Shown here piece after piece: positions 6,289 through 8,030 of a DNA stretch of 8,030 nucleotides. This stretch comes from a bacterium (GTDB lineage: Bacteria; UBA9089; CG2-30-40-21). The notes beneath the pieces were generated by a model. The model ran no database searches. It saw only the letters and a list, made by a program, of their open reading frames with translations, and was not told the DNA's origin. The position numbers were made by a program, and so were the translations under genes. Numbering within the stretch: position 1 is the stretch's first letter; each line of letters begins with the position of its first letter. Where the stretch lies: positions 1 through 8,030 of the forward strand of contig JASEHA010000087.1 in NCBI GenBank assembly GCA_030018795.1, written 5' to 3'.

Positions 6289-7723
6289 GACGTTTTTGCA
6301 GGATTTTATTTACCATTTCAGGCTGAGCCTTACCAGAGGTCATTCTCATCACCTGTCCAACAAAAAAGCCCAGGGCTTGTTTTTTGCCTTCCCGATATTG
6401 CTCTACTGCCTTTGGATTTTCTTGTAGAATCTTATCTATCATGGACTCCAATTCATTGGTATCTGTGATCTGGACAAGCCCCTTTTCCTTCACGATTTGC
6501 TCTGGTGGCATTCCAGTCTTGAAAACCTCAAGCAGGACATCTTTCCCAATCTTACCAGATATGGTGCCAATTTCTATCATTTGCAATATTTTGGAAAGGT
6601 GCTCTGGTGTTACCTGACAATCATTAATCCCTATCCTTGCCTCACCAAGGAGACAGAGCAGCTCGGTTATTATCCAATTACTAACCATCTTGGGGTTAGC
6701 AAGCAAATGAACGGTTTTCTCATAAAAATCAGCCAGATACTTATCTGCCACAAGGATATGGACATCATATTCTGGAAGGCTATATTGGCTGACAAATCTT
6801 TTTGCCTTTGTCTGCGGTAATTCAGGGATAGTTTCCTGGATGCTCTGGACATACTCCTGACTGATTTGTATTGGCATCAGGTCAGGATCCGGGAAGTATC
6901 GATAGTCATGTGCCTCTTCTTTTGAACGCATGGAAGAGGTTATCTGTTTTTTTTCATCCCACAATCTTGTTTCCTGAACGACACTGCCACCAGAATCAAC
7001 CAATTTAGTCTGTCTTTGGATCTCATAGGTTAATGCCTTTTCCACAGCTCGGAAGGAGTTCAGGTTTTTAATCTCTGCCTTTGTGCCAAGGGCTATATCA
7101 CCCGCAGGCTTGATGGAGATGTTTGCATCACACCTGAGTGAGCCTTCTTCCATATTACAATCAGAAACACCGGTGTATTTTATGATTGCCTTCAGGGCTG
7201 TCAGATAATCATACGCCTCTTGAGGGGTAGAAATATCTGGCTGACTGACAATCTCAAGCAATGGTACCCCGGTACGGTTATAGTCTACAAGGCTTATCCC
7301 CTCGCCAGAATGGATAAGTTTACCTGCATCCTCTTCAAGGTGTGCCCGTGTTATTCGTATTTTCTTTTCGTCTTTTTCGTCTTTTTCGCCTTTCCCATTA
7401 AATATATCGATGTATCCATTAACAGCCAATGGCTCATCATACTGAGAGATTTGATATGCCTTGGGCAGGTCAGGATAAAAATAATTTTTCCGATGAAATC
7501 TGGAAAGTGGGGTAATCTTACAATTCAGAGCAAGGCTGGCCAGAATAGCATACTCTACAACCCTCTGGTTTAATACCGGCAAAACACCGGGAAAGCCAAG
7601 ACAAACAGGACAAACAAGGGTATTTGGTTCTGCTCCAAAACCAGTATCGCATCCACAGAATATCTTTGTTCCTGTCTTAAGCTGAATATGAACCTCAATC
7701 CCAATCACAACAACATATTTCAT
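6281..7723 (-). CDS. gatB: Aspartyl/glutamyl-tRNA amidotransferase subunit B (GatB)
   Basis: A 480-residue GatB, of usual family length. As part of the GatCAB complex it activates Glu-tRNA(Gln) or Asp-tRNA(Asn) with ATP so that ammonia from GatA converts it to the amide. Zinc ligands are seen at C23, C25, C38 and C41 (CGC ... CPVC). Family motifs include FHRKNYFYPDLPKAYQISQ (76-94), HLEEDAGK (128-135), DYNRTGVPLLEIVSQPD (147-163), MEEGSLRCDANIS (191-203) and KAEIKNLNSF (215-224). The C-terminal tRNA-binding YqeY-like domain ends in the expected GKAQPEMVNKIL. Residues 112-120 are a GEK-DEK-DEK repeat that seems to lengthen a loop. GGAGG (7729-7733 on plus) is 5 nt before the ATG. gatA and gatC are not adjacent, which is less common than a gatCAB operon. 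Confidence 0.97.
   Translation of the reverse strand: MKYVVVIGIEVHIQLKTGTKIFCGCDTGFGAEPNTLVCPVCLGFPGVLPVLNQRVVEYAILASLALNCKITPLSRFHRKNYFYPDLPKAYQISQYDEPLAVNGYIDIFNGKGEKDEKDEKKIRITRAHLEEDAGKLIHSGEGISLVDYNRTGVPLLEIVSQPDISTPQEAYDYLTALKAIIKYTGVSDCNMEEGSLRCDANISIKPAGDIALGTKAEIKNLNSFRAVEKALTYEIQRQTKLVDSGGSVVQETRLWDEKKQITSSMRSKEEAHDYRYFPDPDLMPIQISQEYVQSIQETIPELPQTKAKRFVSQYSLPEYDVHILVADKYLADFYEKTVHLLANPKMVSNWIITELLCLLGEARIGINDCQVTPEHLSKILQMIEIGTISGKIGKDVLLEVFKTGMPPEQIVKEKGLVQITDTNELESMIDKILQENPKAVEQYREGKKQALGFFVGQVMRMTSGKAQPEMVNKILQKRLE
7364..7390 (-). repeat. 9-bp tandem repeat inside gatB
   Basis: Read on the minus strand, three units GGCGAAAAA, GACGAAAAA and GACGAAAAG lie exactly in codon phase and encode GEKDEKDEK (GatB residues 112-120). 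The position is a hairpin-like loop between NGYIDI and the conserved ITRAHLEEDAGK. As I recall family members, this loop is usually about five or six residues shorter. The unit is close to that in uvrA (GACAAAAAG). Confidence 0.88.
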
Positions 7724-7743
7724 ATTAACCTCCAGATGTTGAG

Positions 7744-7772
7744 ATTATAGCATGGAACAATATGGATGTCAA
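7744..7772 (-). promoter_or_regulatory. Consensus sigma-70-type promoter for gatB
   Basis: On the minus strand TTGACA (7772-7767), a 17-bp spacer and TATAAT (7749-7744) give a perfect match to the consensus. TGC just before the -10 makes it an extended -10 promoter as well. Transcription would begin about 10 nt before the GGAGG site, giving a very short leader. It is divergent from, and back-to-back with, the permease promoter. Confidence 0.85.
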
Positions 7773-7797
7773 GGAGTTTTCAAACAAATCCTTGACA
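7767..7797. promoter_or_regulatory. Symmetric inverted repeat over both divergent -35 boxes
   Basis: TGTCAAGGA (7767-7775) and TCCTTGACA (7789-7797) are perfect 9-bp arms separated by 13 bp, about 22 bp centre to centre, or two helical turns. Six bases of each arm are the -35 hexamers themselves. The extra GGA/TCC is beyond what two promoters require. A shared regulator site is possible but unproven. Confidence 0.35.
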
Positions 7798-7821
7798 CAT
7801 TATCTTAACATGTGATATACT
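7792..7821 (+). promoter_or_regulatory. Promoter of the permease gene
   Basis: TTGACA (7792-7797), an 18-bp spacer and TATACT (7816-7821) form a strong promoter with TGA (7813-7815) as an extended -10. CACAT (7796-7800) and ATGTG (7810-7814) form a short inverted repeat across the spacer and could be an operator, but this is weak. Confidence 0.75.
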
Positions 7822-7850
7822 TTGAATGATTGAGCTTGTGAGGAACAGAA

Positions 7851-8030
7851 ATGAAATCATATATTATTAAACGATTATTGCATCTTATCCCTCTCTTGAT
7901 TGGGATTACACTTATTGGTTTTTTCATTATCCAGCTTGCACCCGGAGATTATTGTACAAAATTATTGATGAACCCTGAGATAAAGCCAGAGACTGTAGCT
8001 GCTCTAAAAAAGCAATTTGGGCTTGATCAA
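7851..8030 (+). CDS. DppB/OppB-type ABC transporter permease, N-terminal part
   Basis: The first 60 codons of an inner-membrane permease of the dipeptide/oligopeptide/nickel ABC importer family; the rest lies beyond the window and the frame is still open at the last base. It begins MKSYIIKRLLHLIPLLIGIT, with a first membrane helix at about residues 9-29. It continues with the family hallmark LAPGD (33-37) and ETVAALKKQFGLDQ (47-60), which corresponds to the conserved segment before the periplasmic loop. GAGGA (7840-7844) is 6 nt before the ATG. It is probably the first gene of an importer operon with a second permease, ATPases and a binding protein to the right (inference). The substrate cannot be told from this fragment, so no specific symbol is given. 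Confidence 0.9.
   Translation, partial: MKSYIIKRLLHLIPLLIGITLIGFFIIQLAPGDYCTKLLMNPEIKPETVAALKKQFGLDQ

Noticed and set aside
7220..7573. Plus-strand 117-codon open frame with a Phe/Val-rich stretch
   Set aside because: It is antisense to gatB, and the hydrophobic run is simply the complement of the GACGAAAAA repeat.

Overview
This is a bacterial chromosomal window, moderately A+T-rich by eye, with standard code, Shine-Dalgarno sequences and sigma-70-type promoters. It holds five complete genes and the start of a sixth, all core or common families: parB/spo0J, uvrA, hisH, a secreted DUF4015-type putative glycoside hydrolase, gatB, and a DppB/OppB-type permease. No phage, transposase, CRISPR or RNA gene is visible. 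The phylum cannot be fixed from the sequence. The ParB C-terminus resembles Bacillus-type Spo0J, but the many intergenic palindromes and dispersed-repeat-like words are more typical of environmental or uncultivated lineages (inference).

Layout. Positions 1-354 contain no gene: a dispersed-repeat-like segment with a terminator-like hairpin, then a strong promoter and a long leader made of imperfect repeats. parB (355-1206, +) carries a perfect 16-bp parS site inside its own coding sequence, so the region is probably near the replication origin. A 161-bp gap with a large nested palindrome separates it from uvrA (1368-4202, +, TTG start). uvrA converges on and overlaps by 45 bp the last gene of a minus-strand block that reads gatB (7723-6281), the DUF4015 gene (6180-4933) and hisH (4811-4158). 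A second palindrome, with 22-bp perfect arms and a T-run, lies between the DUF4015 gene and hisH. At the right end gatB and the permease gene (7851 onward, +, cut by the window edge) are divergent, with back-to-back consensus promoters whose -35 boxes sit in a symmetric inverted repeat.

How the genes relate. They do not form one pathway: chromosome segregation (parB), nucleotide excision repair (uvrA), histidine biosynthesis (hisH), transamidation of mischarged tRNA (gatB), an exported carbohydrate-active-type protein and a peptide-type importer. Several lack their usual partners nearby (parA, gatA/gatC, other his genes), which suggests dispersed operons.

Most notable signals: parS inside parB; a 9-bp in-frame repeat (GACRAAAAA type) that appears to have lengthened loops of two unrelated housekeeping proteins, UvrA and GatB; two structurally similar intergenic palindromes built of 7-8-bp CAG-containing words; and the symmetric divergent promoter region. 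I see no clear undescribed multi-gene system. The novelty is mainly in the repeats and regulatory structure and in the uncharacterised DUF4015 protein.
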